Below are positions 12,395 to 23,578 of a DNA stretch of 64,000 nt, piece by piece. Location: contig OY804582.1 in NCBI GenBank assembly GCA_963680875.1, positions 48,502,646 to 48,566,645 of the forward strand. The letters run 5' to 3'. Position 1 is the first letter of the stretch. Each line of letters opens with the position of its first letter. The notes below the pieces were generated by a model that ran no database searches, was not told the DNA's origin, and was given only the letters and a program-made list of their open reading frames with translations. The DNA comes from Bathymodiolus brooksi. Its lineage: Eukaryota > Mollusca > Bivalvia > Mytilida > Modiolidae. Both the position numbers and the translations under genes were made by a program.

Positions 12395-12425
12395 TGCGTA
12401 AACTTCTACGATCTATGTCTTGCAT
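10152..12425 (-). CDS. Non-LTR retrotransposon reverse transcriptase, chimeric N-terminus
   Basis: This 757-codon open frame encodes a LINE reverse transcriptase, which copies element RNA into the target site. Visible RT motifs are NYRPISLIS (about 208-216), LFCDFSKAFDKVWH with the motif A aspartate (about 277-290), AGVPQGSVLGPLLF (about 335-348) and FADD, the catalytic pair (about 366-369). A C-terminal CSCG..H..C zinc knuckle follows near 693-712. The overall style matches Jockey/CR1-group elements common in molluscs; that placement is from memory. The first ten or so residues (MQDIDRRSLR) are not its own. They come from the host LINE endonuclease through the 188-bp target duplication, and element sequence begins at about KFGRESD. 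The frame is intact from there to its stop, but the element's endonuclease is missing. Confidence 0.9.
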   Translation of the reverse strand: MQDIDRRSLRKFGRESDTLKYKKQRNKVNNMKKKAKENFESNLDNILLDNSTNPKTYWKIMKMLIKSNKGSNCIPPLRNTINDEHLDEMVYDDDKKCELLNKYFSLVSKLEEENIPVPPFESKTNDSITDIFVTASEIVDFIQILDLKKASGPDKISHKMLKIAPEKIAEPLQIIFNKSLRQGKYPSSWKIAHVIAIFKKGDASLPSNYRPISLISCVGKIMERVVYKNVYNYLVRNKLIYEYQSGFLPKHSTIHQLLELYNSILNSLEKKEFSCFLFCDFSKAFDKVWHRGLIHKMNSYGIKGPLIKWFENYLYQRKQKVINRATSSTVCEVSAGVPQGSVLGPLLFLIYINDIGEKLLSLSRLFADDTSLGYSSQNVVEIENVINHDLCELNTWSTKWLMSFNPDKTEIMLFSNTDVRYNFNFTFNGNNIPITTSHKHLGVTLSSDAKWNNHIENIILSVSRHLGILRKLKYRLSRQNLEKLYLVYIRPIFEYACEIWDNCGVCYSTKLEKLQLDAARIVTGLPIFTKTDKLYSETGWTTLSSRRHNRKLQLFYNIKNGHAPNYLRELIPPTVQSTTIYPLRNGSDLIIPFCRLSITTESFIPSTVKLWNRLDQFDRNLDTLTKFKKAIRKEQSDNTKRIPKHFYYGPRKLNIILTQLRNSYSFLNYDLSKVNIVNDAACSCGAPREDAFHYFFTCPNYTEIRRIMMNNLNWVQTSDWNLNLLTRGSDDLTYEENINIIKHVFNFIKSSKRFLVV

Positions 12426-12582
12426 TATCTCGTTAAAATCTTCACCGACAACAAGAATACCCGTTCCATGTTCTTTACAGAAATTACTTACCTTTTTCTG
12501 CCATTTTCATCAGTAACCTTGTCAATGACCTTATAATTGACTGCTTTATTAATAAATATTGCTAACCCCCCTACTAGCAGAT
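12395..12582. repeat. Right 188-bp direct repeat flanking the Jockey/CR1-like insert
   Basis: This is the exact partner of 9,740-9,927. It continues to the right into intact LINE copy 1 endonuclease sequence ('gttcctatgctacc'), whereas the left copy continues to the left into the rest of the endonuclease. That is the arrangement expected for a target-site duplication. Confidence 0.9.
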
Positions 12583-12782
12583 GTTCCTATGCTACCATAA
12601 ACGTTAAAATCTGTATTGAAATTTATTTCGTTTTCAATATTCTGATCGAAATGTGTTTCTTGAAAATAAGCTATATCACATTTCATTGACTTGACCCATT
12701 CTATAGCTTGACCTCTTTTCTCTCTGTTTTGCAAACCATTTACATTTAAGCTATATAAATTTATCATATTTTTGACAGACAT
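12549..12782 (-). pseudogene. LINE APE-type endonuclease N-terminus
   Basis: The 77-residue frame starts MSVKNMINLYSLNVNGLQNR, the usual opening of an apurinic-like endonuclease (the asparagine in NVNGL). It continues to AYFQETHFD, whose glutamate is the expected metal ligand. The same frame recurs at 25,702-25,935. It terminates before the central nuclease blocks and is separated from the rest of the nuclease by the Jockey/CR1-like insert, so it is not functional. Confidence 0.75.
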
Positions 12783-12827
12783 TTGTTATGAGATAAGATT
12801 TGTATTTGATATGTAGCAATTCTACAA

Positions 12828-14600
12828 TTCGCTTTATAGTTGTTATTTATCATCTAATATGGCTTTGTAATATATCAAACATGTAACAATATAAAATAAA
12901 AATCCCTTTGCATAAGGAAATGTATTAAGTGAATATATTCTAACTTTCTTGAATATAATCAACTCGACTCTCACGGATCTCGTGATTTTTTTTTATTCTA
13001 CGGTTAGATTGCATTCTCCATTACGTAACATACGGAACCTTGCTTTATCTCTGTTCTTAATTTAACCAATTCTCGAATTAGTATCTGAGACAACAAATCA
13101 CAAATCAGATCAATATAACCTGAAATGTAAGGTAATCAGAACGCACCTCATTCAATTAACGTTAGAGAAAACAGTAAGGAAAATATATAATGGACAATAC
13201 AGTAACAATTGCAAAATCTTACAATTTTAGAGAATTAAGCTAGCTCTTGCTTTAATGAGCAAGCACAATACAAATTGAATACATCGTGTTCGCTTTGCTA
13301 AAATAGTGCCATCACCATAAGCTTAACGAACTGCAACCTATCTCTTCATGATATTGCTGAAGAATTGCTCATTTTTACGCTAAATAATACTCATTCACTC
13401 ACTCCCGTATTCCATAACTCCAGAAACATCTGAGTTATTTTATCTTCATGTTCAGACCCTTCTACGTGGAAATCCTGTTGTTCTTTTTTATGTTAACCTT
13501 CACAACACTAAAGTTCATCAAGCAGGAATTAAACTGATATACTACTAAAAAGATCTGGATGTTAGCGTATCATTCTCTCCTTCATCGGGGATAGCAAAAC
13601 GAGGGTTACACTCGAAGGTACAGTTTGCTAGTCCCATGCGTCTCTGATGTATTTATATTACCATATACCGTTTCTGACCTTTATCAAAGACATATAGAAA
13701 ACAGCAACATCATCCGATATAATATTGTCTACGGGTGATCGCCTGCTATTTCGATCCATCATAACCAGGCGGTCAGCAACCTGTCTCACAAAGATCTAGT
13801 ATCACTAGAAGTTTAGGAAGACAAATATCAAATGAACTATTTTATTTTAGAAAGATTGCTGTATGACTCGACACACACGCTCGGTTTCCTCGGAAACAGT
13901 GCCATTTAATATACATATGATTCTTACATAGGTGAAAAAGCAAAGATGTGATAATTATCTGCAGGTTTTAATTTCTTATGTAATTCTAAAGGATCAATAC
14001 CAGTTATTTCTGTCGAAACCATTTGACACTTGAATATAAGCATTATATTTTAATTGTCTATCCTGTCTCTTCCGTTTGGTTTTGTTGCTCCTAAAGACTT
14101 TTATATTATTTGACTTTTTAATTTCGGCGCACTTTATGAAGGTTACTCCAGAAACGTGTCGCGCGCACTGAATTAGATATCTGCGTATTTATTGGAAACA
14201 TACGACAATATTGTATGTCGTAGACATAATTTTTTCCATACAAATTAACAATTAAGAATTTGTTTTCATACATTTAGCAAAATCTGCCCCAAATAGTCAT
14301 TTGCTTATCATAGTTTTCAACAACTGTAAACAATTGCTCAAAAATCGTGTTCTTCGATATAAAAAAAATGGTTTACACCTGTTGTATATTAAAGTGATGT
14401 GCAATATTGGTCAGTTGATTTTCTTGCGTTCATTTTCATATTTTACCTGTATATATGATGACCTCATGATACCTATACAACAACACATTTCATATGGTTT
14501 GAGATTCCGTGTGTTATACATGTAATACACGGATGTCATAGTTCTGTTTGATTACATGTATCTGTACACAACTCGTTTAACATTTCACTAGCACATTTAT
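12828..14600. repeat. Unit U, last part of copy 1
   Basis: Host sequence resumes after the LINE and aligns with about 18,815-19,200 and 20,185-21,330 of copy 2. Landmarks are 'aaacatgtaacaatataaaa', 'gagaaaacag', 'atattgctgaagaattgctc' and 'aacgtgtcgcg'. Copy 2 carries extra inserted sequence between these blocks. No convincing gene is present. Confidence 0.8.
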
Positions 14601-15598
14601 ATTTATTTATGTAATACCGTATGAGTAACATATCTATGTTATTTACTGTAGTAAGATCATCTCAATCGTTTTTATTTCACCTACGTTGTATAATGTTTTC
14701 ATTGTATAGACCACCACATCATTACAAGTTCTATATTATTGTATTGTAGGTTTATTTATGACAGTTTTAATCTATAACTAATTATTTACGTTTATTTCTT
14801 TTTCAGTCTTGGGTAAGTGTTATGTTCATTATAGTTCTTTTAATTTAATTAAATAGTATAATCACTTGTAAGGTAAGTACTTGTGTGTCTGATATGTTTG
14901 CATATTATATTTTACGGTACCTGTGTAGATTATCTTACATATCATGTCTTACATAAGATATAATTTCTACATTACTGACATACAACATCCAGTATATTAT
15001 ATCTTATACTAAATATCATTATGACATTGACATTATTGTTAAATATATTCGTTATCGAAAAGTAATAATAATTGCATTAGCTATGAATTATAAATTGCAA
15101 TAATGTTTATATCATATAATGCATGGCAATTCAAAACACTGTGACTGCTGGGTAGATAATACCCTCGATGACTCAAATTTCACAAGTGAAAGAAAACCGA
15201 AGACTCTAGGCATCATGAGTTACATATGCCCGAGGTAGATTAACCACAGTCTTTAATAGTACATCATAGACGAACTGTGAACTCATTCTTTACTGTAACA
15301 GTAATTATCATCCCAAAATGAATAAGTGTAATTATTTTTTATGACGAAATAACACACAGGTTGTTAGCAGTAACCGGGTGGTCGTACCATTTTTTACTGG
15401 GTCGACATACATGCATATGTATTTGATTTCTTTCAAATATCGGAAGTGTCTCATTTTTTCTAACAAATGGATTGGTAGCATATGAAAAAAATAAACATCC
15501 TCTGGGATTTCAGGCAAACCTGTTTTGGTGTAGACAGTTTTAGTCGTAAATAAAGCTACATTAAACCTAGAAAATTGTATGGATGTCCTGATTTTGAT

Positions 15599-15715
15599 CA
15601 GTCTAATTAAAATTAGACCTCCGCACTTGCTCCCTATTTTCTATCGTTGGTCAGCGACTAAAAACAACAGTAGAAAATAGGGAGCAAGTGCGGAGATCTA
15701 ATTTTAATTAGATTG
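15599..15715. mobile_element. MITE-like hairpin element, duplicate copy
   Basis: This is the same 117-bp hairpin as at 998-1114, carried along by the segmental duplication and not an independent insertion, since the flanks are identical. Confidence 0.8.
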
Positions 15716-16055
15716 GATGTTGATGCAATGTTAAGCACCAGACTTCAGTTGTCAATATACACAACGAAAACTCCAATCGATATGTGGCGTTGTAACTTAA
15801 ATAATTCTGTGAAAGACAGATATCAATTAAATTATTGTTTTGTATCAAACACTTCAATGCACAGGCAATTACTTGGTTATCTTTGTGGGTTTTTGTTGTG
15901 CCATTATGTCTCTATGCGTTCTGAGTTCTGCGTTGTGTTGCCCGTTGCAATTTCCGCCAAAAAACGATGTTCGGTTCGTCGTTACCATCAGTTGTTTTAG
16001 GAGGGATCATGTCTTAATTACGTTATATGTGTTTGCTTGCGCACAGTGTCCAATG

Positions 16056-17461
16056 CATATTTAATGATGAATGTAAACACTTGTGTTACTGATAACACTA
16101 CTTACACCATGTTGTATGTCAGATCAGTGTGTCAGATTTAACTATGAATATACACACATGTGTTACTATTAACACTACTTACACCACGTTGTATGTCGGA
16201 TCACTATGTCAGATTTAATGATGAATACACACACATATGCTAGCACTACTTACCAAATGATGTGTGTCAGATCTGTATGTCAGATTTAATGGTGAATGTA
16301 CACTTTACAGATGAAACTACTTACACCATGATGTATATCAGATCAATATGTCTGAATTAATGATGAATGTACACACATGTGTGGCTGATGACACTACATA
16401 CACCATGTTGTATGTCAGACCACGTTGTCTGAATTAACGATGAATGCACACACCTATGTTACTGATGACACTACTTACACCATGTTGTATGTCAGATCAA
16501 TATGTCAGATATAATGATGAATGTACACACATATGTGACTGATAATACTACCCAAACCATGGTGTATGTCAGAGCAATATGTCTGATTTAATGATGAATG
16601 CACACATATGTGATACTGATAACACAAATTGCACCATGTTGTATATCAGAACACTATGTCAGATTCAATGCTGAATGTACACATATGTGCTACTGATAAC
16701 ACTATTTACTCCATGTTGTATGTCATATCACTCTGTCTGATTTAATGATAAATGTACACATATGTGCTACTGATAAAACTCCTTACACCATGGTGTATGT
16801 CAGAGCACTATGTCAGATTTATTGATGAAAGTACTTACATGTGTTACTGATTGCACTAATTACACCATGTTGTATGTCAGATCAATATGTTAGAGTTAAT
16901 GATGAATGCATACACATGTTTCACTGATAACACTCCTTACAACATGTGTTATGTTAGATCGCTATATCTGATTTAACGATGAATGAACATGTTACTGATA
17001 ATACTACTTACAACATGTTGTATGTCAGATCATTATCTCAGATGTAATGATGAATGTACACATATGTGCTACTGATAACACTCCTTACACCATGGTGTGT
17101 GTCTGATCACTATGTCAGATTTAATGATGAATCTACATGCATGTGTTACTGATAGCACTACTTACACCATATTGCATGTCAGATCAATGTGTCAGAATTA
17201 ATGATGAATGTATACTCATGTTTAACTGATAACACTACTTGCACCATGTTTTATGTCAGATCGCTATGTCTGAATTAATGATGAATGTACATGTTACTGA
17301 TAATACTACTTACACCAGAGTGTATGTCAGATCAATATGTCAGAGTTAATGATGAATGTACACACATGTTCAACTGATAACAGTAATTATACCAGGATGA
17401 CTATGCCTGATTTAATGATGCATGTGCGCACATGTGTTACTACGACAACTACTTACACCAT
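16056..17461. repeat. 77-bp minisatellite array, duplicate copy
   Basis: It matches the array at 1455-2860 unit for unit, including the same irregular units. This shows it was copied as a block and has not since expanded or contracted. Confidence 0.93.
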
Positions 17462-17953
17462 GTCTTATTTAAGTTAGTTCTCTTTGTTTGCGGATAGTGG
17501 TGTCCAACGCATATTGTGTTGTGCTTGTGGTTTTTTTTTGTCATCTGCATGTGTACCCTATCTGCCAGTTTCTCATATTACCGATCAGCTTTAGTCGGAT
17601 AGGGAACATATACATATCAATCCTACGTAATCGGTGATAATTCGTGTAGACCTAACTGTTAAGTAGAAGCACCGAACAAAATAGTATCCTCCGTCAAAAT
17701 CATGTCTTTCCAATGAACTTTTTATCCCGTCCATCATTTCCTTTTTGCATTCTATGCAGACTTCATACACAGGAGTATTTCCATGAAAATAAAAAGTATC
17801 TACCCCGGTCCTTTAAATTAATGTTTCGCAATATAGATGATTCATATCAATAAATATGTTTTATGATGTTGTCGATGGCATCTAATTCATTGATTTTGAG
17901 TTAAAACATACCAAAGATACAGCGAAATCGGCTTCATACCTTGACATACACAT

Positions 17954-19600
17954 TGACACTAACAGTGAGGGCCCGTTAATAGCGAAATGTTAAGACACTA
18001 CAGATAATTTCAATGTTTCCATTGTAAGCCTACTATTTATACATGTGTGTATATGTCAACATTTCAGTAGCACATGCATATGGAGTTTGTATCTCTCAGC
18101 TGATCGCATATTCTTGAACTTGTGGCTCCTGATATGATATATTTGATAGAGGGTTACTACTGATAATGAAGCAGCTACTGAATCAATAGTAACACGACAA
18201 GTGTCACATATGGAGCTGAAACTACTTACCATTGCGGGGCACCAGAGTCCAAACTTTGTGTTATGTAGGGTACATGTTGTTCGCTCTTTCGTTTTCTGTG
18301 TAATGTCATTGTTTGGTTTTTCTTTTGATCATTGCATTGTCTTTCCTTCTTCGTCTTACTACTTCTGGATACCGCTTTGCTATCTTCAATTATTTCCTAC
18401 GTTTATACCCCTTGTTGTAATAGATGTTAAACAATTATCCACCATTTTTAATGCATTTCTCTCACCTCATATTATTGTTCGGACAGTTGATTATTCTTTT
18501 GCTCTTGTGTGCGTGTTTTAAATATTGTTGAACGTTCGGGAATAGAACCCATGCTGGACTTTTTGAAAACTTCTGTCTAACAGCCTGGCTACGGTGATTG
18601 TACTACTAATCTATATAAATAATATGCATGTGACTCTTGACAGTGTATCCTCAGAACTGACGAGTACATGAGCTTTTAGTATAATCTCACAATACAAATA
18701 AATAACGAGCCGACTGCAAGTAATTACAAATAATACAGGACATGGATGCTAATTTAGAGAACATGAACTAATGATATATAAGCGTGAATCGATAACACGT
18801 ATGCCAATACAAGTTTTGCGATTTATTTTTGTTATTTGTTTTCTAGTTTGGCTTTGTAAATATCAAACATGTAACAATATAAAATAAAAATGCCTTTGCA
18901 TATCGAAATGTATTAAGTAAGAGAATACATTCTAACTGGTAGATTTTTGAAATAATCACCTCGACTCTCACGGATCTCCAGTATTCTCCAGTTCGTAATA
19001 TTTGAAACCTTGATTTATCTCTGTTCTTAATTTAACAAATTCTCGAATTAGTATCTGAGACAATAAATCACAAATGAGATAAATCTAACCTGACATGTAA
19101 GGTAATCAGAACACACCTCATTAAATAAACGTTAGAGAAAACAGAAGGCAACATCTATAATGGACAATACAGAAACAATTGCAAACTTTTAAAATGTTGG
19201 AGAACTGAGCTATCGTTTTCATAGAACAAGAACAGAAACGAAAATGTACGTCTATTAGGTATTGCTACACGTCCTAGTACAAATTACATAATGGAAATAA
19301 GGTGCGTTAAACGTACCCGAAGGTTGCAGCTGTACGCTTTTTAAACTTTCAAACTTTCTTGCCTTGGGGATAATAAGAGTACATATGTAAGTAGCTATTT
19401 ACAAAATATTGCATTAATATGTAGAGGAACAGGTTAAATAAACGAAAAAAGTGATGAAATAACACAATAGTTTTATTAAACATGAATATGTATACAGAAC
19501 GCTTAAGAAAAAGGTGATAATTGCGTGACACGAGTGTCTTTGCGGAAAAAACAAAGCCATACTTTATCATAAAACATATCATAATTATCAAAAAAATATA
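17954..19600. repeat. Unit U, diverged part of copy 2
   Basis: It aligns with about 4,690-5,508 and then 12,840-13,240 of copy 1. The junction near 18,792-18,830 is the empty site for the LINE inserted in copy 1. A decayed minus-strand tRNA-like block lies at about 18,535-18,605. No coding gene is supported. Confidence 0.75.
18535..18605 (-). repeat. tRNA-Ser-like relic
   Basis: On the minus strand the stretch reads from 'caccgtagccaggctgtta' to a GGTTCTATTCCC B-box-like element, with spacing compatible with a class II tRNA head. Relatives lie at 5,250-5,330 and, better preserved, at 27,662-27,752. The A-box is damaged here. It is most likely a SINE or pseudogene remnant. Confidence 0.4.
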
Positions 19601-19605
19601 TATAT

Positions 19606-19774
19606 ACTGTCATTTCTTTAGAAATGCCTGTACCAAGTCAGGGTCATTACGGTTTTCACAGTTTTCTGGTTGTTGACTGATTTTGTCTGTTTATATAATT
19701 ATGAGTTTTGACTTTCCCTTTGTAAGATTGTTCGGAGTTCGGTAATTTTGTTATTACCTTTATTTAAAGCATCT
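19606..19774 (+). mobile_element. Penelope-like element, solo 3' end
   Basis: From 'tcatttctttagaaatgcctg' to 'ttgttattaccttt' it matches the 3' non-coding tails of the Penelope-like copies at 7,331-8,241 and 31,078-32,298. Only about 170 bp of the element is present. It interrupts unit U copy 2 in a part missing from copy 1. Confidence 0.8.
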
Positions 19775-19984
19775 CTTATCTTTTCTGTTTCTTGAAAAGG
19801 ACGTTTATTTCTTTGTTTGATAGCTATCATGGCAACTTCAAAAGCTTATCATCTATTTTTTAGAATATATTTTGACTTAGTTATCAATGCGGTGTTAGAA
19901 TTCGAACTGTATTTTTTTTCTTATTGACAAGCTGGTGCTATTTGATTTTGAAGGTGTTTGCCTAATATCAATTATATTCCTAAC

Positions 19985-20170
19985 CCAATCGTTGGTGCAA
20001 TAATTAGCGAGCTCGCCCCGAGTGATATACATCTTGGGTTCGAGTCGTGGGCGGGTCAAACCAATAGATAGAAATAGGTATTTGCTGCTTCTAGACTAAG
20101 TACACACCTTTAAGGAGTAAGCGGAGACGAGTGTCGCGGATTTATTATAATGTGTCCTGATGACTTAGCT
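19985..20170 (+). mobile_element. tRNA-derived SINE
   Basis: A tRNA-like head (ttagcgagctcgcc as A-box region, then gggttcgagtcg as B-box) is followed by 'gggcgggtcaaacc' and 'acacacctttaaggagtaag'. A related element lies on the minus strand at about 48,560-48,730 (gtggttagcgtgctcgcc, ggtcaaacca). No poly-A tail is obvious. Confidence 0.65.
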
Positions 20171-20174
20171 TCCA

Positions 20175-21340
20175 CAGACTCTTGCCTCAATGAGTAAGCA
20201 TTATACAAATTAAACAAATCGTGGTGGCTTAATAAAAACGGCCATCTTCATAAGCTTCACGAACTGCAATCTATCCCGCCATGATATTGCTGAAGAATTG
20301 CTCATTGTTACGTTAAATAACAACCACTCACTCACTCCCCTATTACATAGCTCCAGGATATAAACATCTAACCTATTTGGTCTCCATATTCTGACCATTC
20401 GACGTGGACATCATGTTGTTCTTTTAGATGTTAACCTTCACAACACTAACGTTCATCAAACAGGAATTAAACTGATATACTACTAAACGGTCTGAATGCT
20501 AGCGTATCATTCTCTCCTTCTTCGGGGATAGCGAAACGAGTGCTACACTCGAAGGTACTATTTGTTAGTCCCATTATGTTAGTCTCTTATGTATTTCAAT
20601 TGCAATATACCGTTTCTGACCCACATCAAAGACATACCAGAAACATCAATTTCATCCGAGTCAAAAACGCTTGCAGGTGATAGCCTTCTATTTCGGTCCA
20701 TCATAATTAGGTTGACAGCAACCTGCCTCACAAAGGTTCAGTATCACTAGAGGATGAAGAAGACCAATAGTAAATGAGCTATTTTATTTTAGAAATATTG
20801 CTGTATTACTCGACACATGTTCTTGGTTTCCTTGAAAACGCTACCACTCAATGTAAACATGGTCCTTACATGGGTGAATGAGCGAAGATATGATTTTTGT
20901 TTTCTAGTTTAATTCACAATTCAATTCTAAGGGGTCAATATCAGTTTTTTCTGAAAACTTTTATATTATTTGGCTTTCAATTTGGGCGTACTTTATGAAG
21001 GCTATTTCAGAAACGTGTCGCGTGCTCTGAATTAGATATATACGTATTTAGTTGAAACATACAGCAATATTGTATGTCCTAGACATAATGCTTTCATATA
21101 AATTAACATTGCATTTGTTTTACATATTTAGCAAAATCTGCTCCAAGGAGATATTTGCTTATCATAACCCATTCAATAATTTTAGCAATGATTTTACTCG
21201 TGTCAGTTTTGAAATGTTTAACTTGGTTAATAACGTCTCCATATAAATATACATGGAAAAGCATACACATTTTTATGTATGCACAAGATCTGTATAGTGG
21301 TAGTAAAATATAGTGCACTTTTACAACAATTTATTAAAGC
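20175..21340. repeat. Unit U, end of copy 2
   Basis: It aligns with about 13,250-14,600 of copy 1, with many substitutions. Landmarks are 'atattgctgaagaattgctc', 'ggggatagcgaaacgag' and 'aaacgtgtcgcg'. The small reading frames in it are not conserved between the two copies. Confidence 0.75.
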
Positions 21341-21938
21341 GTATCAACAAAAATGAGTTCCAAGAAAAACATAGCCGAACATGACATTTCATTTCCTTAT
21401 TAAGTAAGAAAGAATATGCGTGTAAATGAACATGAGAGACTAGTTTATTTTTTTGTGTGTGATATCCTATTATGCGTCAAAGTTCCGTGTTGTTATGTCA
21501 ATTACGATTTTCACATAAAAATGTGTGTAGAGGGCTTATGTCTTATTACGTTATTTGTATTTGTTTGCACATAGTGGAGTCCAGCACATATTGTGTTGTG
21601 TTTTTGCTTTGATTGTCTTCGGCGTGTGTACTCTATCTGTCAGTTTATCTGGATTGTCCAATTTTGATTGCCCCTTCGGTATCTAATATTATATCTTGTA
21701 TTAACTATCATTTTGACATTGTCATTTTTTTGTGTTTTATGAAATGTATACGTTATCGCAAATTAATAATAATTGCATTGTTTATTAATTATAAACTGCA
21801 ATAATTTATAGATCAAATAATTCATGTCAATCCAAAACACTGACTACTGGGTGGATGATACCATCGACGACTAAAATACCACAAGTAGATGTATCAATCT
21901 CTAGTCATAAGTAGTAGATGTATATTTTAATTCGTGTC
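21341..21938. repeat. Unit U, third diverged copy, part 1
   Basis: It resembles 1,310-1,450 and 2,890-3,000 (around 'attacgtta..gt.tttg' and 'atattgtgttgtg') and, from about 21,690, positions 400-600 ('aataataattgcatt', 'ccaaaacactg', 'gatgataccatcgacgac'). The order is rearranged relative to copies 1 and 2, and the 77-bp array is missing. Confidence 0.6.
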
Positions 21939-21955
21939 TTGTGGGTACACTTATT
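21939..21955. repeat. Target-site duplication of LINE copy 2, left
   Basis: TTGTGGGTACACTTATT is repeated exactly at 26,976-26,992. A run of T, the minus-strand poly-A tail, follows directly. Confidence 0.9.
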
Positions 21956-22159
21956 TTTTTTTTTTTAACAACGTAATATATTTTATTCAACTGCTTGCTA
22001 CAATTAACACGCCAAAAGTCCAAGCCCCTTTTGGTGTTTCCCTGTTACATCTTGTTCTGATTATCCAGGGCTATTATCAGAATTACATGAAATATATATA
22101 CAATCTAAATACAATTTCTATTTAATACCTTTTGAAAACATTTATTTGTTTTGGATTTA

Positions 22160-23560
22160 TTATATAATTTTTACTTTCATTAAAAATGTACACTTTTGAA
22201 GTGTTTTATTTTCATTTATTCTTTTAATATATTCATTGGCAAATATTCTATAAACATCAATATACTTTGTTTTCTGTTCAGATATATAGTACGATTTGTA
22301 GATGGAAAACCCTACAACTGTTATCAAAAAATTTAATGCAAGATAGTTTGTATCATCTATCTTGTATCCAAGTACTATATGATTCAAATTAATTTTGTTT
22401 TCGATACCCAAACCCTTCATTAAATTCTGAAATTTTGTCCAAAACACTTTTAGAAAGGTACAGGTAATAAGATAATGAGAGTAATCTTCATCTAATTTAC
22501 AGAAATTACATAAACTATTCCCAACAATTTTCCATTTGGAAAGTAAAACTTTATTTGGTATAATGAAATGAAAAAGTTTCCATCTGAACATTTTAAGTTT
22601 GTTTTCGTCAAGAAATTTGAAAATGAAAAAATATAGACTACTTGTATTTGGTTTTTCAGACAACACTAAATAATTAATCCAATAATGTGTACCAATAGGG
22701 TTTGAAAATTTAACATTCACCAGTTTATTATATAATAACTTATTAGACAATGTAGATAAATTAATAAACTGATTGTTCCAGATGAAATAATCTTTTTTGA
22801 TATTTACAATGCTTTTAACTGAGCTTTCTGTTTTTAAAATGTCTATCCAATTCTTTGGAAAAGATTTTTTAAGAATACTAAATTCAGATATCCAATTAGA
22901 TTTATTTTTTAACTGGTGAAGAATAAATTCTTGCGTAATTTTACCATTATTATCTATTATATCATTAACAAAAAATATTCCACTATTAATCCATTCTTTA
23001 AATTTTTTTTTTTTTTTTTCAAATGTAATACATTTATTTCCCCATAGAATTTGTTTTCTTACATTATTGAATGTCAATGGTGAACTTAATTGACCACCAC
23101 CTGTTTTTATCCAACTGGTCAAAACATTTTTGTAAAATTCGGGGATATTATTTAGAAACTGCTTATGTTTTTTCACATCTATGTTCATTTTAAAAATAAG
23201 GAATATTTTCCCAAATACATTTAAATATTTTAGTGGTATCAATTTCCAATTCGAAAATTTTGAGTCAGTTAATCTACTTACCCATGATGCCTTCAAAGAT
23301 ATAAAATAACTTTCTATATCTATCATTTTCAGTCCACCCTTCTCAAAATCTCCTATCAATGTATTTCTTTTTACCTTATCTGGTTTCCCATTCCATATAA
23401 ATTTAAAACACTTACTCTCTATCTCTTTTTTGTATTTTTCTGGAATAACACATGAACTAACAATAAAAGTAAAAATAGGTATAATCAAAGCTTTAATGAT
23501 TAGTACTTTACCCAATATTGAGAGATTTCGCTTTGACCATGAGAAAAATAAGCTATTCAT
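22160..23560 (-). pseudogene. LINE ORF2 C-terminal part: thumb, connection, zinc knuckle
   Basis: A 466-residue open segment starts at MNSLFFSWSKRNLSILGK, the conserved block that follows the palm of L1/Tx1-type reverse transcriptases. It runs through KCFKFIWNGKPDKVKR and GGLKMIDIESY and ends with the knuckle CNFCKLDEDYSHYLITC (CCHC; about residues 367-384). The region probably helps bind element RNA and target DNA. It is in the same phase as the palm segment at 23,579-24,010, separated by a short A-rich stretch with a stop. The last residues before the stop (FLMKVKII) lie near the expected C-terminus. Confidence 0.85.
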
Positions 23561-23578
23561 TTTTTCATTTTTTTTTTT

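Larger units (their letters stand above)
5520..12827 (-). mobile_element. L1/Tx1-like LINE, copy 1, with two nested insertions
   Basis: This minus-strand LINE has its 3' end near 5,520 and its 5' end near 12,827. It is closely similar to the element at 21,956-26,975 but interrupted by a Penelope-like insert (7,331-8,241) and a Jockey/CR1-like insert (9,928-12,394). It also lacks about 100 bp of endonuclease present in the other copy. Its 5' end lies about 45 bp above the endonuclease ATG. The host sequence on both sides rejoins the empty site in copy 2 near 18,792. A possible degenerate target duplication is ttcgttttata (5,509-5,519) against ttcgctttata (12,828-12,838). Coding parts are fragmented by stops and shifts, so it is not autonomous. 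Confidence 0.88.
14601..17953. repeat. Recent segmental duplication, copy 2
   Basis: It is near-identical to 1-3,353, with the boundary at 'ttgacatacacat'. To its right the sequence follows the diverged unit type seen after about 4,690 in copy 1. With an offset of 14,600 this is best read as the end of a tandem unit 3,354-17,953 whose sister starts outside the window. It repeats the hairpin element and the 77-bp array of copy 1. Confidence 0.92.

Noticed and set aside
18201..18521. Plus-strand 106-codon frame
   Set aside because: It lies in a dispersed-repeat stretch of unit U, and the equivalent in copy 1 (about 4,920-5,240) is interrupted.
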